A DNA stretch of 64,000 nucleotides from JANLQX01 sp031368215 (GCA_031368215.1 JANLRD010000008.1:1-64000); one strand, 5' to 3'; positions 8,957 through 18,898 are shown, counted from the first letter of the stretch. Program-made: numbers and translations. The notes: generated by a model not told the origin, from the letters alone.

Positions 8957-8970
8957 GGTCGTCAACGACC
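8957..8970. promoter_or_regulatory. Short perfect palindrome between divergent genes
   Basis: GGTCGT-CA-ACGACC is a perfect 6-bp inverted repeat in the gap between the SCO6745 gene and the oxidoreductase. Its place suggests an operator, but such short GC-rich palindromes also arise by chance. Confidence 0.25.
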
Positions 8971-9095
8971 GTCGGCGGGAATCGAACATCGCATCGGGAC
9001 CGGCCGGCCCCGGCAGATGAGGATGATGGGAGACAATGGTGAGGTGACGGGTGCATCCGCCGGAGATCTCGGCCCGAACGCGGTGGCGTAGGCAC

Positions 9096-10220
9096 GTGCG
9101 CGCTGTGCTCCTCAGGGGTCATGGAGGGACGGAGCGGTTGGTCGTCCGTGACGACGTCGCCGTTCCAGAGCCCGGACCCCGCCAGGTCCTGATCGCCGTC
9201 TCGGCGTGCGGCGTGAACAACACCGACATCAACGCCCGGGTCGGGTGGTACGGCGCTTCCACGGATGGCGCGACCAGCGAAGTGGAGGACGGCATCGCGG
9301 TCGATGACGTCGGTTGGAACGGTGCCTTGCGCTTCCCACTGATCCAGGGTGCCGACATCTGCGGCACCGTTGTTGGCGTCGGCCCGGACTCGGACGCGTC
9401 GCTGCTCGGACGCCGCGTGATCGTCGATCCGTGGATCCGCCTCACGGACGACCCTCTCGACACCACTGCCACCGGCTATGTCGGAAGCGAGTGCAACGGT
9501 GGATTCGCGGAGTTCACCTGCGTACCCGCGGCGAATGTCCACCCCATCAAGTCGGCCCTCTCCGACGTCGAACTGGCGACCTTCCCGTGCTCCGGGGCGA
9601 CTGCCCTGAACATGCTCCGTCGGGCTCGCGTCGCTCCGGGCGAGACCGTGCTGATCACCGGCGCGTCCGGAGGCGTCGGTTCGCTCGCCGTGCAGATCGC
9701 TCGCGCTCTCGGCGCCCGGATCATCGCGATCGGAGCGGCGTCGAAGCGGGAACAGCTCCTCGCCCTGGGCGCCGATGTCGTCATCGCCCGAGAGGAAGGC
9801 GATCTGGTCCAGGCGGTTCGAACGGTGGCCGGCGGACCGGTTGATGTCGTCGCCGACGTCGTCGGCGGAGCCGAGCAGTTCCCAGCGCTGCTCTCCGTGA
9901 TCCGTCGCCGAGGGCGCTACGTCACCGCGGGAGCGATTGCCGGGCCGATCGTGCCCCTCGATCTCCGGACGCTGTACCTCAACGACCTCGAGCTTCACGG
10001 GGTGACGACGTTCGAATCACGGCTCTTCGCCGACCTCGTCGGCTTGGTCGAGCGGGGGGTGATGCGGCCGGTGCTCGCCCGGGTCTTTCCGCTGGACCAG
10101 ATTCGCTCCGCTCAGGCGTTCTTCGTTGCGAAGACCCACGTCGGCAGCATCGTCATCTCGTGCGCCTCAACGGACGGCGACGCTGCTATGGGCCATCCCG
10201 ATGGCTCGGCGCGCACCTGA
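9096..10220 (+). CDS. Medium-chain alcohol dehydrogenase/quinone oxidoreductase
   Basis: A 374-residue NAD(P)H-dependent MDR enzyme. The GroES-like part carries ACGVNNTDINAR and GADICGTVVGVG, and the Rossmann part has ITGASGGVGSLAVQIA. The classic structural-zinc cysteine cluster is absent, which suggests a zinc-independent quinone-oxidoreductase-like member. The GTG at 9096 is chosen because homology begins at VRAVLL; an ATG at 9051 adds 15 unlike residues. Its last ~40 bp lie close to the korA promoter. Confidence 0.8.
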   Translation: MRAVLLRGHGGTERLVVRDDVAVPEPGPRQVLIAVSACGVNNTDINARVGWYGASTDGATSEVEDGIAVDDVGWNGALRFPLIQGADICGTVVGVGPDSDASLLGRRVIVDPWIRLTDDPLDTTATGYVGSECNGGFAEFTCVPAANVHPIKSALSDVELATFPCSGATALNMLRRARVAPGETVLITGASGGVGSLAVQIARALGARIIAIGAASKREQLLALGADVVIAREEGDLVQAVRTVAGGPVDVVADVVGGAEQFPALLSVIRRRGRYVTAGAIAGPIVPLDLRTLYLNDLELHGVTTFESRLFADLVGLVERGVMRPVLARVFPLDQIRSAQAFFVAKTHVGSIVISCASTDGDAAMGHPDGSART

Positions 10221-10262
10221 GACTCGGAGGGGCGTGGCGGGGGATGCTTGCACTGGACCTGG

Positions 10263-10292
10263 TTCGACAGTGGAATGGGGGCACGGTAGGTT
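10263..10292 (+). promoter_or_regulatory. Promoter of korAB
   Basis: TTCGAC (10263-10268), an 18-bp spacer and TAGGTT (10287-10292) form an actinobacterial housekeeping-type promoter. Transcription would start near 10299 and leave a ~29-nt leader with a clear SD (GGAGG, 10319-10323) before the TTG start of korA. Confidence 0.5.
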
Positions 10293-10327
10293 GCGCTCAA
10301 CAGGCAGGTTTGTTCCTTGGAGGAACG

Positions 10328-12196
10328 TTGACCGACATCGAAGTTCGCCCACAGCCCGAGCATCTTCGCGATCTCGTCATTCGGTTCGCCGGTGACTCCG
10401 GGGATGGCATGCAGCTCACCGGAGACCGATTCACCTCGGCCAGCGCACTCTTCGGGAACGACCTCTCCACGTTTCCCGAGTTTCCTGCCGAGATCAGGGC
10501 CCCCGCCGGAACGTTGGCGGGGGTTTCTTCTTTTCAGGTCCGTATCTCCGATCATGAGATCTCGACCCCGGGTGATTCGCCGACCGTTCTCGTGGCGATG
10601 AACCCCGCCGCACTGAAGGCTGATCTCCGGTACCTCGTGCCCGGCGGGATCGTCATCGTCAACACCGACAGCTTCGACGAGCGAAACCTCGCCAAAGCCG
10701 GTTACGCCGCCAATCCGCTGACCGACGACAGCCTCGAGCGCTACCGGGTCGTCGAAGTACCGATGACGTCGCTCACGATGACGGCGGTGAGCCCGCTGGG
10801 TGTGAAGGCGCGTGACGCCGAGCGCTCGAAGAACTTCTTCGCACTCGGTCTCATCTCGTGGTGCTACTCGCGGCCCATCGAAGCCACCCATGAGTGGATC
10901 GACGAGAAGTTCGCCAAGAACGACATGGTCCGGGCAGCCAACAAGGCCGCGTTCACTGCCGGATTCAACTTCGGTGAGACCACCGAGCTGTTCGACCATC
11001 CCTATCAGGTCGACCCTGCCCGGCTTCCCGCAGGTGAGTACACGAACATCACGGGCAACACCGCTCTCGCGTGGGGACTGGTCGCCGCCGGGCAGTGTGC
11101 ACGCCTTCCCGTGTTTCTCGGCTCGTATCCGATCACCCCGGCGTCGGACATCCTGCATGAGCTCTCCAAGCACAAGAACTTCGGCGTCCGAACGTTCCAG
11201 GCCGAAGACGAGATCGCCGCCATCGGGAGCGCGCTCGGCGCAGCGTTCTCCGGGCACCTCGGGGTCACCACGACGAGTGGACCGGGTGTCGCGCTCAAGG
11301 GGGAGACCATCAGCCTCGCGGTGAGTCTCGAGCTGCCGTTGCTGATTGTCGACATCCAGCGCGGCGGTCCGTCGACCGGACTGCCGACGAAGACCGAAGC
11401 CGCCGACCTACTCATGGCGCTCTACGGGCGCCACGGTGAGGCGCCGCTTCCGGTGGTCGCCGCGTACAACCCCCCGCATTGCTTCACCGCGGCGATCGAA
11501 GCCGCTCGGATTGCGCTCAAGTATCGGACGCCGGTCATCCTGCTGTCCGACGGCTACCTGGCCAACGGAGCCCATCCGTGGAAGCTTCCCGATGTTGCCG
11601 ATCTTCCGGACATCTCGGTTCCGTTCGCGACCGAACTGAACCACGAGCGGCCCGATGGCGAGATGGAGTACTGGCCATACCTGCGGGATCCAGAAACGCT
11701 GGCTCGTCCTTGGGCGATTCCCGGTACTCCTCATCTGATGCATCGCGTCGGCGGCATCGAGAAGGAGGACGGCTCCGGCAACATCAGCTACACGGCCGAG
11801 AACCACGAGAAGATGGTTCATCTGCGCGCTGACAAAATTGCCGGCATCGCCAAGGACATTCCGTTGGCTGAAGTGGTCGGCGACGCCGACGCCGAGCTTC
11901 TCGTGCTCGGATGGGGCTCCACCTGGGGCGCCATCAAATCCGCGGTGGCCGAGGTTCGCGCGACAGGAAAGAAAGTCGCATGGGTGCACGTCGTGCACCT
12001 CAACCCGTTCCCGTCGAATCTCGGCGAACTCCTGCGGCGATACCCGAAGATCATCGTCCCCGAGATGAACCTCGGGCAATTGTGCAAGGTCGTCCGCTCG
12101 GAGTTCCTTGTGCCGGCGAAATCCATCAGCAAGGTCCAGGGCATGCCGTTCACCTCCGCCGAATTGCGGACCGCCATCGAGAAGGAACTGTCATGA
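10328..12196 (+). CDS. korA: 2-oxoglutarate:ferredoxin oxidoreductase, fused gamma-alpha subunit
   Basis: A 622-residue subunit of the actinobacterial KorAB enzyme, which decarboxylates 2-oxoglutarate to succinyl-CoA and reduces ferredoxin. The N-terminal gamma domain opens with RFAGDSGDGMQLTGDRF. The alpha domain begins near residue 235 with ITGNTALAWGLVAAG and SYPITPASDILHEL, then TTTSGPGVALKGE and VDIQRGGPSTGLPTK. The TTG start at 10328 is preferred because GGAGG lies 5 bp upstream and homology begins just after it; the frame upstream runs out of family similarity. Confidence 0.9.
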   Translation: MTDIEVRPQPEHLRDLVIRFAGDSGDGMQLTGDRFTSASALFGNDLSTFPEFPAEIRAPAGTLAGVSSFQVRISDHEISTPGDSPTVLVAMNPAALKADLRYLVPGGIVIVNTDSFDERNLAKAGYAANPLTDDSLERYRVVEVPMTSLTMTAVSPLGVKARDAERSKNFFALGLISWCYSRPIEATHEWIDEKFAKNDMVRAANKAAFTAGFNFGETTELFDHPYQVDPARLPAGEYTNITGNTALAWGLVAAGQCARLPVFLGSYPITPASDILHELSKHKNFGVRTFQAEDEIAAIGSALGAAFSGHLGVTTTSGPGVALKGETISLAVSLELPLLIVDIQRGGPSTGLPTKTEAADLLMALYGRHGEAPLPVVAAYNPPHCFTAAIEAARIALKYRTPVILLSDGYLANGAHPWKLPDVADLPDISVPFATELNHERPDGEMEYWPYLRDPETLARPWAIPGTPHLMHRVGGIEKEDGSGNISYTAENHEKMVHLRADKIAGIAKDIPLAEVVGDADAELLVLGWGSTWGAIKSAVAEVRATGKKVAWVHVVHLNPFPSNLGELLRRYPKIIVPEMNLGQLCKVVRSEFLVPAKSISKVQGMPFTSAELRTAIEKELS

Positions 12197-13212
12197 GCGA
12201 AGCCGTCACCCTCACCACAAAAAAAGACTGGACCAGCGACCAGGAAGTCCGGTGGTGTCCGGGATGTGGTGACTACGGCATCCTCACGGCGGTGCAGATG
12301 CTCATGCCCGAACTGGGTGTGGCTGCGGAGAACGTGGTCTTCGTGTCCGGCATCGGGTGCTCGAGTCGCTTCCCCTACTACATGAACACCTACGGAATCC
12401 ACTCGATCCACGGCCGAGCGCCGGCGGTGGCGACCGGGATAGCGGTCGCCCGGCCCGATCTCGATGTCTGGGTCATCACCGGGGACGGCGATGGGCTCTC
12501 CATCGGGGGAAACCACCTGATCCACGCCCTGCGTCGCAACGTGAACCTGACGATCCTGATGTTCAACAACCAGATCTACGGGCTGACGAAAGGCCAGTAT
12601 TCACCCACTTCCGAACTCGGCAAGGTCACGAAGTCGACACCTTTCGGGTCGATCGATCATCCGTTCAATCCCCTTTCCGTTGCGTTGGGCGCGGAGGCCA
12701 GCTTCGTTGCCCGTACCCACGATCTCGATCGCAAGCACATGACCGAAGTGTTCCGCGCTGCGCACGCTCACCGCGGGGCGTCGTTCGTCGAGATCCTCCA
12801 GAACTGCAACGTCTTCAACGACGGCGCGTTCGAGGACATCACCGGACGCGAAAAGCGTTCGGAGATGATCATCGACCTTCACCATGGAGAGCCGATCCGC
12901 TTCGGTGCCGATCGTCAGCGCGGGGTCGTCATGGGATCGGACGGACAGCTTCGCATCGTCGAGGTTGCCGATGTCGGGGAAGACGCGTTGCTCGTGCACG
13001 ACGAACGTCGAGACGATCCGTCGCTCGCCTTCGCCCTTGCCCGGCTCTCGTCCGACGTGCATTCGCCAACCCCCATGGGAGTCTTCCGGTCTGTTGAGAG
13101 GCCCGATTACGGAGCGGGTGTATCGGCCCAGCTGCTCCAGGCGGCGCAGCGGAAGGGCCCTGGCGATCTCGCCGAGTTGCTTCGCTCCAACGGCACCTGG
13201 CAGGTCGGCTAA
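12193..13212 (+). CDS. korB: 2-oxoglutarate:ferredoxin oxidoreductase, beta subunit
   Basis: A 339-residue TPP- and [4Fe-4S]-binding subunit. RWCPGCGDYGI near residue 18 and GIGCSSRFPYY near 52 give cluster cysteines. GDGDGLSIGGNH is the TPP/Mg motif, followed by LMFNNQIYGLTKGQYSPTS. It overlaps korA by ATGA, so the two subunits are made together. With KorA it replaces the NAD-linked dehydrogenase step of the TCA cycle, as described for the mycobacterial pair. Confidence 0.92.
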   Translation: MSEAVTLTTKKDWTSDQEVRWCPGCGDYGILTAVQMLMPELGVAAENVVFVSGIGCSSRFPYYMNTYGIHSIHGRAPAVATGIAVARPDLDVWVITGDGDGLSIGGNHLIHALRRNVNLTILMFNNQIYGLTKGQYSPTSELGKVTKSTPFGSIDHPFNPLSVALGAEASFVARTHDLDRKHMTEVFRAAHAHRGASFVEILQNCNVFNDGAFEDITGREKRSEMIIDLHHGEPIRFGADRQRGVVMGSDGQLRIVEVADVGEDALLVHDERRDDPSLAFALARLSSDVHSPTPMGVFRSVERPDYGAGVSAQLLQAAQRKGPGDLAELLRSNGTWQVG

Positions 13213-13213
13213 A

Positions 13214-13257
13214 GACCCGCCCTCGCCGGGCCCTTCGGCCGTTCGGCCTGTTGGGTC
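13214..13257 (+). terminator. Structured region after korB
   Basis: GACCC (13214-13218) pairs with GGGTC (13253-13257) around an inner GGCC-GTTC-GGCC hairpin. It begins two bases after the korB stop and could end or attenuate the transcript, but no T-run follows. Confidence 0.3.
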
Positions 13258-13371
13258 GCGTCTGTCACGCTGGCTCTGCCCGCTTCGTTGGCCCTCTCCG
13301 TGCGCGTAAACACCCGCGCGGCGGCTCTCGAAGCTTGTGGCACCCTGAATCGGGCGAAAAGGGAGTCGACA

Positions 13372-16300
13372 ATGACGAGGGTTGCAGTTCCAGCGGCCGG
13401 ACCTGACATCCGGGAGGCCATCGACCGACGGCTGCGCGCTGGTGTCTCGCTCCAGTCGAGCCAGAGCCCGGTCGATGCTCGTCTACAGGGCTATCTCGAT
13501 CGCACCTACGCCCATCTCGGCCCCGTCCCGCAACTGCCGGCAGCGACCTTCGCGCTCGACATCGCCGGGATGGCCAGGGAGCTGTCCCTCCCGAGGGACG
13601 CCGACAGCTTCGACTCTCCGCTGGTCAAGAGCTATCGGCTGCGAAACGGAGTTCTGCACAACCCGGTGAACGACCGCCGCACCACAAAAGGTGTGTTCCA
13701 CATCGCCGAAGGCGGCATGGCGATCCCCGATGACAAACTCGCCGTTTCCCAGATCACCTTCCTCCGCCTCCTTGAGCGGGCGCTTCGTCCGCCCAATGAC
13801 ATCTCCGGCCTGCCATACACCTCGAACGCCGCCGACCCGACGCCGTGCATGGTCTCGTTGCTGATGCGTCCGCTCGTGGTGCCCGCCGTGGCCGGGTTCA
13901 TCGGCGAGAAGCGCCTCGAGGTTCGCTTCTTCGCCCCCGGTTCTCTGGTATCGAACCTCGATTTCGTCGAGAACATCTTCGGCAACGGCGGCGACCCCCA
14001 CCTGCCCGGTAACGACGCGGCGCTCGATCCCGCCACCTGGACGGGACATACGGGATGCGTGATCCTCGCTCCTCACCTGATCTATTGCACCAAGCAGGAA
14101 CTCGGACTTCCTCATCACGATGACGCCACGGCGAGGCAGCGTCGTGACGGCATGTGCTGGACCTCGCCGGAGGAGCGCTACAACGGCGGCTCGGCGTTCA
14201 AGGCGTGCAGTCGCGATGCCTCGGGTGTGATCGTCACGGTCATCGCCGACAACTATTTCGGGTACTGCAAGAAGGAAGTGAAGACGCAGATCGGCTACTC
14301 CGCGAACCTCTATGGTCTGGCTGAGGAAGAGCATGCCGGCGGGGCGATCGTGTACCCCTCGTACGACCTCGGCGAGGAGTTCTTCGGCGATGTGCACGTG
14401 CAGTCGCGAGGTCACTCATTCACCGAGATGGTCGAGCGGAACGGTTCGCTCATGGAGTTGAAGCCTGAGGGCTACGCAGTCGACCGTCGCTACCCCGACA
14501 TCCTCTACGTGCCGGAGGACGCCGCGTTCGACCTCACCGCGCGGACGGTGTCGTGGCCCGAGGACGAGTTCGGGCCCGCCCACACGCTCGCGTTGCAGGC
14601 CCGTCGCACCTACGTGCGGCCGTCGGGCTACAAGGTCCACATCGAACAGCCGCCGGCCCACACCGCCTGGCATCTGATCGGCACCCAGGCCGAGGGCACG
14701 TTCTGCCACAAGCCGTGCACCGTTTCCGGCGGCGGGAAATCGGAGATCTCCAAGGCCATCTCCGATGCCATCCTTCCTGGCCCGGTGTTCGTCGCCGACT
14801 TCGACGAGGACATGGCGCGCGTTGCCGAGCTCATCAACCGCGACTATTCGACGAGGTATCGGCCGACCGCCAAGCGTCCCGCCGATCATCGGTCGATCCT
14901 GAGCCCGGAACGATCGCTCGGATCGGTGATCAAGCTCCTGACCCCGAATGACGAGGAGTACGCCGACGAGTTCAATGAGTGGCTGCGTCGTGTGCCGCAA
15001 TACGTCAAGGAAATCGTCTTCGTCGTGAAGCGCCATCACAGCCAGAGCTGGGGCGACGACTGGGCGTCGTATTTCTCCGTCGACATCATCAACGGCAACC
15101 CGGGCAACGAACTCAAGTGCGACAACCGCAAGCTCGCCGCCAGCTATCTGCGCATGGGGTTCGACACCGACGGCGCATGGCGAGTGTTCGGTCTTCGGGA
15201 GGACTTCCATCCCGCCGCCAAGCTCCAGATGGAAGACGACATCACGGTGTCAGTGGTCGTGCCCGGAGCCGATGGGGCGCCGTCACGGAAGTTCGTCGAG
15301 AACTGCGAGCAGAAGCTGTTCCAGCGTCCCGACGATGCGATCCATCGCGGTTACGACAAGCTCACCGAGCTGGAGCTGTCGCAACCGGGCAACTTCATCT
15401 CGAACTTCCAGCCGCTCGTGCAGGCCGACGCACTCGAGCTCACCGATGAAGCCATCGGCTTCTCGGCCTTCACCGCACCGATGCAGCAGCTGGTCCGGGC
15501 AGCAGCCGACGGCAAAGACGGACCTACGTTCTTCGTGTCGTCGGCCCACCCCCGGATGGTCGATGGCAAGCCTTCCAAGAACCCGCGCTATCTGCAGATC
15601 CGTCCCGACATCGTCGACGCCCGCGGCGCCTATCTGGCCCGGATCGCCACCCGGTTGCACCGTCGGCTCCCGGCCGAAGCCCCGCTGTTCACCCCGGTCG
15701 ACGCGATCGTCCCGGGTCGCCGCAACAACCCACCCGAGCCCCGCGAGCAGATCCGTTCTCTCGCTGTCTACAACCCCGTCCACTACATGGAGCTCCCCGA
15801 GTTGTTCATGGAGTTCATCAGCTCGATGACCGGGAAGTCGCCGTCGACGACCGGCGCCGGATCGGAAGGGGCACTGACCAAGGGACCGTTCAACGCGTTA
15901 CCGGCGATCATCGACCTGAACGCGTCGTTTCTCAGTCACGCGCTCACCGCCCAGCCGTCGTTCGTGTCGGCGGCGGGACATGTCGGACCCAACGCACGAG
16001 TCGACCACGATGTCAGCCTGCTCGTCCCCGAAGTCTGGGCGCGCATGACCGCTGACGAACGCGAAGCGACGTTCCTCGTTGCTCACGGCTACCTCGAGAA
16101 GTGCGCCGACATCGAGTGGAACGGGCGTCGGATCCTCGCCAGCCGACTCGGCTACCGGATCACAGCGAAATTCGCCCGGGTGTTCTTCGGACGCGTCTTC
16201 ACCCATCCGCATTCGGTCCTCACCAACGAGATGCTCCGGCCCGAGACTCAGGACATGGAGGTGTTTGCGGACGGCATGGACAACGTGTGCGCCACCCATC

Positions 16301-16689
16301 AGCGGGTGGCCCAGAGCTACCTTGACGACGGCACCATCGACATGGCGTGCCCGCCAATGCGGGCGCTGCTCATGATCATGGCAACGGGAGAGTTCGAGGG
16401 GATGGGACTCGACAGCCCGGAGCTCCGTGCCATGTTCACCCGCGACTACGTGCTGGCGAGCGATTGGTATGAGGAGCGTCTCCGGGCCAAACAGCGACGC
16501 GACTGCGAGCAGTGGAAGAAGCACATCGCCACGCTTGAGCGGGCCGTGGTCGATCCGGACAACGCCGTGTCCGTGGCCGTGCTTGGCCTCGCCGACCGCC
16601 TGGTAGAGGCGAAGGCCGAAGCGTCCCGGATCGCCGGCCCCGCCTACCTCACGTCGCTCGTCGGCACCCTAGGGCTGCAACCGCTCTGA
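13372..16689 (+). CDS. Probable pyrophosphate-type PEP carboxykinase (1105 aa)
   Basis: A very large single-chain enzyme with no signal peptide. A P-loop-like CTVSGGGKSEISK lies near residue 450 and is followed by FVADFDEDM, resembling the kinase-1 and kinase-2 motifs of PEP carboxykinases. NYFGYCKKEVKTQI near residue 297 could supply the metal-binding lysine region. Size (about 123 kDa) fits the PPi-dependent PEP carboxykinases of Propionibacterium and Entamoeba, which interconvert oxaloacetate and PEP using PPi/Pi. The assignment rests on recalled family size and motif logic, not alignment. ATG 13372 has GGGAG upstream. Neighbouring korAB and pfk fit central carbon metabolism. Confidence 0.55.
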   Translation: MTRVAVPAAGPDIREAIDRRLRAGVSLQSSQSPVDARLQGYLDRTYAHLGPVPQLPAATFALDIAGMARELSLPRDADSFDSPLVKSYRLRNGVLHNPVNDRRTTKGVFHIAEGGMAIPDDKLAVSQITFLRLLERALRPPNDISGLPYTSNAADPTPCMVSLLMRPLVVPAVAGFIGEKRLEVRFFAPGSLVSNLDFVENIFGNGGDPHLPGNDAALDPATWTGHTGCVILAPHLIYCTKQELGLPHHDDATARQRRDGMCWTSPEERYNGGSAFKACSRDASGVIVTVIADNYFGYCKKEVKTQIGYSANLYGLAEEEHAGGAIVYPSYDLGEEFFGDVHVQSRGHSFTEMVERNGSLMELKPEGYAVDRRYPDILYVPEDAAFDLTARTVSWPEDEFGPAHTLALQARRTYVRPSGYKVHIEQPPAHTAWHLIGTQAEGTFCHKPCTVSGGGKSEISKAISDAILPGPVFVADFDEDMARVAELINRDYSTRYRPTAKRPADHRSILSPERSLGSVIKLLTPNDEEYADEFNEWLRRVPQYVKEIVFVVKRHHSQSWGDDWASYFSVDIINGNPGNELKCDNRKLAASYLRMGFDTDGAWRVFGLREDFHPAAKLQMEDDITVSVVVPGADGAPSRKFVENCEQKLFQRPDDAIHRGYDKLTELELSQPGNFISNFQPLVQADALELTDEAIGFSAFTAPMQQLVRAAADGKDGPTFFVSSAHPRMVDGKPSKNPRYLQIRPDIVDARGAYLARIATRLHRRLPAEAPLFTPVDAIVPGRRNNPPEPREQIRSLAVYNPVHYMELPELFMEFISSMTGKSPSTTGAGSEGALTKGPFNALPAIIDLNASFLSHALTAQPSFVSAAGHVGPNARVDHDVSLLVPEVWARMTADEREATFLVAHGYLEKCADIEWNGRRILASRLGYRITAKFARVFFGRVFTHPHSVLTNEMLRPETQDMEVFADGMDNVCATHQRVAQSYLDDGTIDMACPPMRALLMIMATGEFEGMGLDSPELRAMFTRDYVLASDWYEERLRAKQRRDCEQWKKHIATLERAVVDPDNAVSVAVLGLADRLVEAKAEASRIAGPAYLTSLVGTLGLQPL

Positions 16690-17541
16690 CCCGGAGCGTG
16701 GCAGGGGCAAGTACTCGTTCGCTCGCCACTCGACGCGGCCATTGGCGATGGCGGCCTGTCCATCGGGAAGACGGACTTCGAATCGGCCATCGGTATGCGC
16801 GCTGATTGTCAGCGCGCATGGCATAGGAACCGGTGCGGCGAATCGTCCGGTCACCCGGGCAACTCGTCGGCCGCCGTCGCCGATGAGATCATCGACGGCA
16901 CTCACCGCCCTGGCCAGCGTGGCAGTACCGTGGAGGAGGAGGAACGGAAGGCCGGCAGCCGCCGCCGCATCCCACTCCGTGTGGATGGGATTCCAGATGC
17001 GGGCGCACTCCGTGTAACGGTGCGCATCCTGCGGGCCGATCATCACGGTCGACTGCCGAACCTCGGCCTGCTCATCAACGGGCGACCAGGGTGCGGGCCG
17101 GTCGATGAAGCGCTCATCTCCGACCAGAGGCACGCCGAGCATGACGCTGCGTTGATGAGTGGTCACGACCGCAGCCCCGCTCGTATCGGTCGTCGTCAAC
17201 CGCATCCAGGTTGCCGCGCCGGCACGTCCGTTCTCCACCCCGACCACCGTTGCGGTGGTGACGAGTTCCTCGCCGGGCTGGATCGGTCGGTGCAGCGTGA
17301 CGTCGTGGCTGGCATGAACGCCGCGGCGGGCCTCCTCCGCTGTGAGCCCGAGGCCGCGCACGTCGAGGATCACCGGCCACTCGAGGCAGACGGGGAACAG
17401 TGGGTGCGCTATCGGCCGGGGCGAGAACACCGCTTCGGCGGTGTCGTCGATACCGGCGCTGTAGGCCAGGATCCATCGCAGGTCGACGTGGTGGCGAAAC
17501 GGTTTCGATGTTGTTCCAACGACTTCGGCTGAGAGCGGCAC
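16669..17541 (-). CDS. MaoC-like double hot-dog dehydratase
   Basis: A 290-residue protein with two hot-dog halves. The first carries LHRPIQPGEEL; the second has the hydratase-2 motif RIWNPIHTEWDAAAAAGL followed by LLLHG. Such proteins hydrate enoyl-CoA or act as FAS1-like dehydratases. Its 3' end overlaps the 3' end of the large upstream gene by 21 bp on the opposite strand, so no terminator separates them. Confidence 0.75.
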   Translation of the reverse strand: MPLSAEVVGTTSKPFRHHVDLRWILAYSAGIDDTAEAVFSPRPIAHPLFPVCLEWPVILDVRGLGLTAEEARRGVHASHDVTLHRPIQPGEELVTTATVVGVENGRAGAATWMRLTTTDTSGAAVVTTHQRSVMLGVPLVGDERFIDRPAPWSPVDEQAEVRQSTVMIGPQDAHRYTECARIWNPIHTEWDAAAAAGLPFLLLHGTATLARAVSAVDDLIGDGGRRVARVTGRFAAPVPMPCALTISAHTDGRFEVRLPDGQAAIANGRVEWRANEYLPLPRSGSERLQP

Positions 17542-17657
17542 GGCTCCATCATGTCGTGCGGCGATCAGCGCAGCGGCGCGGGCCGGACCCTCGCGTTGGA
17601 GCGGGCGACAGTTCCGTTGAAAGCTTGTGAGCTTCGATCGGGACGGTCGTCGCTGAG

Positions 17658-18758
17658 TCAGAGATCGTCGCCGAAGGAGATGCCCATGTCGCGGGCGGCG
17701 ATGATGGTGTCGCAGTCCAGTGGAACGGTTCGCATCGCCCCGGTTGCCTCGACGAGCGGCACGTAGTCCACGCGTGGCTCGTTGAGCGCAACCATGACGC
17801 CGTTGTGGTCCTCGTCGAGAGCGCGCACCGCGGCTGCTCCGAATCGGTTACCGAGGAGCCGGTCCTGTGCTGTCGGGGTGCCACCGCGCACGACGTGGCC
17901 GAGCACGGTCGTGCGGGTCTCCCGACCCGTCATTGCCGTCAGCTGCGCGGCGACCTGTTCGCCGACACCTCCCAGGCGTTCGGCCTGATCGTGGGCCTTG
18001 CTCAGCACCGAGCGTTCGCCGAGGCTCGGAACCGCTCCTTCCGCAACAACGACGACGGCGAAGTTCGCACCCCGGTCCTCGCGGCGCTTGATCATGGCCG
18101 CGACCGGCTCGAGGGAGTACGGGATCTCCGGAATGAGGATGGCGTGCGCCCCTGCCGCGAACCCCGCGTTGAGGGCAATCCACCCGGCGTAGCGGCCCAT
18201 CACTTCCACGACGAAAACGCGGCTGTGCGAGGTCGCGGTGGTGAACACCCGGTCGATGGAGTCCGTCGCGATCTGCACGGCGGTGTCGAAACCGAACGTT
18301 GCGGAAGTCTTGTCGAGATCGTTGTCGATGGTCTTCGGAACGCCGATCACGCGGAGCCCGCCCTCGAACAGCCGTTGCGCGATCGTGAGCGAACCGTCGC
18401 CCCCGATGGTGATGAGCGCATCGATGTCCGCTCGATGGAAGAGCGACACCAGGTGGTCGGTTCGGTCCTCGTAGGTGAAGCTCCCGTCGGGCTGCTTCAC
18501 CGGGAACGCAATCGGATTGCCGCGGTTCGTGCTCCCCAGCATCGTGCCGCCGAGGTGCCCGATGCCGCGGACCATCTGACGGTCGAACACGAACGTGCCG
18601 CTTCCTTCGCGATACTCGTCTGGGAACATCAATCCGTTGAATCCGTCGCGGATGCCGACCACCTCCCAGCCGAGGCGCATCGCACACAGCGTCGCCGAGC
18701 GGATCACCGCATTCAAGCCCGGTGCGTCGCCACCACCAGTGCTGAGCGCTATTCGCAT
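17658..18758 (-). CDS. pfkA: 6-phosphofructokinase, ATP-type signature
   Basis: A 366-residue PfkA-family enzyme that phosphorylates fructose 6-phosphate. STGGGDAPGLNAVIR (6-20) binds phosphate; GGDGS at 119-123 has glycine where PPi-dependent enzymes have aspartate, predicting ATP use; PKTIDND at 141-147 carries the lysine seen in PPi-PFKs and in some ATP-PFKs of the same clade. VVEVMGRYAGWIAL and PEIPYS bind sugar phosphate. The internal ATG at 18758 starts exactly at the family N-terminus; a 19-codon extension is not family-like. Confidence 0.9.
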   Translation of the reverse strand: MRIALSTGGGDAPGLNAVIRSATLCAMRLGWEVVGIRDGFNGLMFPDEYREGSGTFVFDRQMVRGIGHLGGTMLGSTNRGNPIAFPVKQPDGSFTYEDRTDHLVSLFHRADIDALITIGGDGSLTIAQRLFEGGLRVIGVPKTIDNDLDKTSATFGFDTAVQIATDSIDRVFTTATSHSRVFVVEVMGRYAGWIALNAGFAAGAHAILIPEIPYSLEPVAAMIKRREDRGANFAVVVVAEGAVPSLGERSVLSKAHDQAERLGGVGEQVAAQLTAMTGRETRTTVLGHVVRGGTPTAQDRLLGNRFGAAAVRALDEDHNGVMVALNEPRVDYVPLVEATGAMRTVPLDCDTIIAARDMGISFGDDL

Positions 18759-18898
18759 TCCGGATGCGTAGCACAGCAGGGGTCTTCCGCGCCGACCAGA
18801 TGCGGACTTCTGCAAGCTTCCGCGCCATCGACAATACGTGACAGTTGCCGTTGTCCTGCTCGGTGACGAACTCCGCCGCGTGAACTAAGAATCACCCG

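Noticed and set aside
8913..9998. 361-codon frame opposite the MDR oxidoreductase
   Set aside because: No family similarity; the forward gene has Rossmann and GroES motifs.
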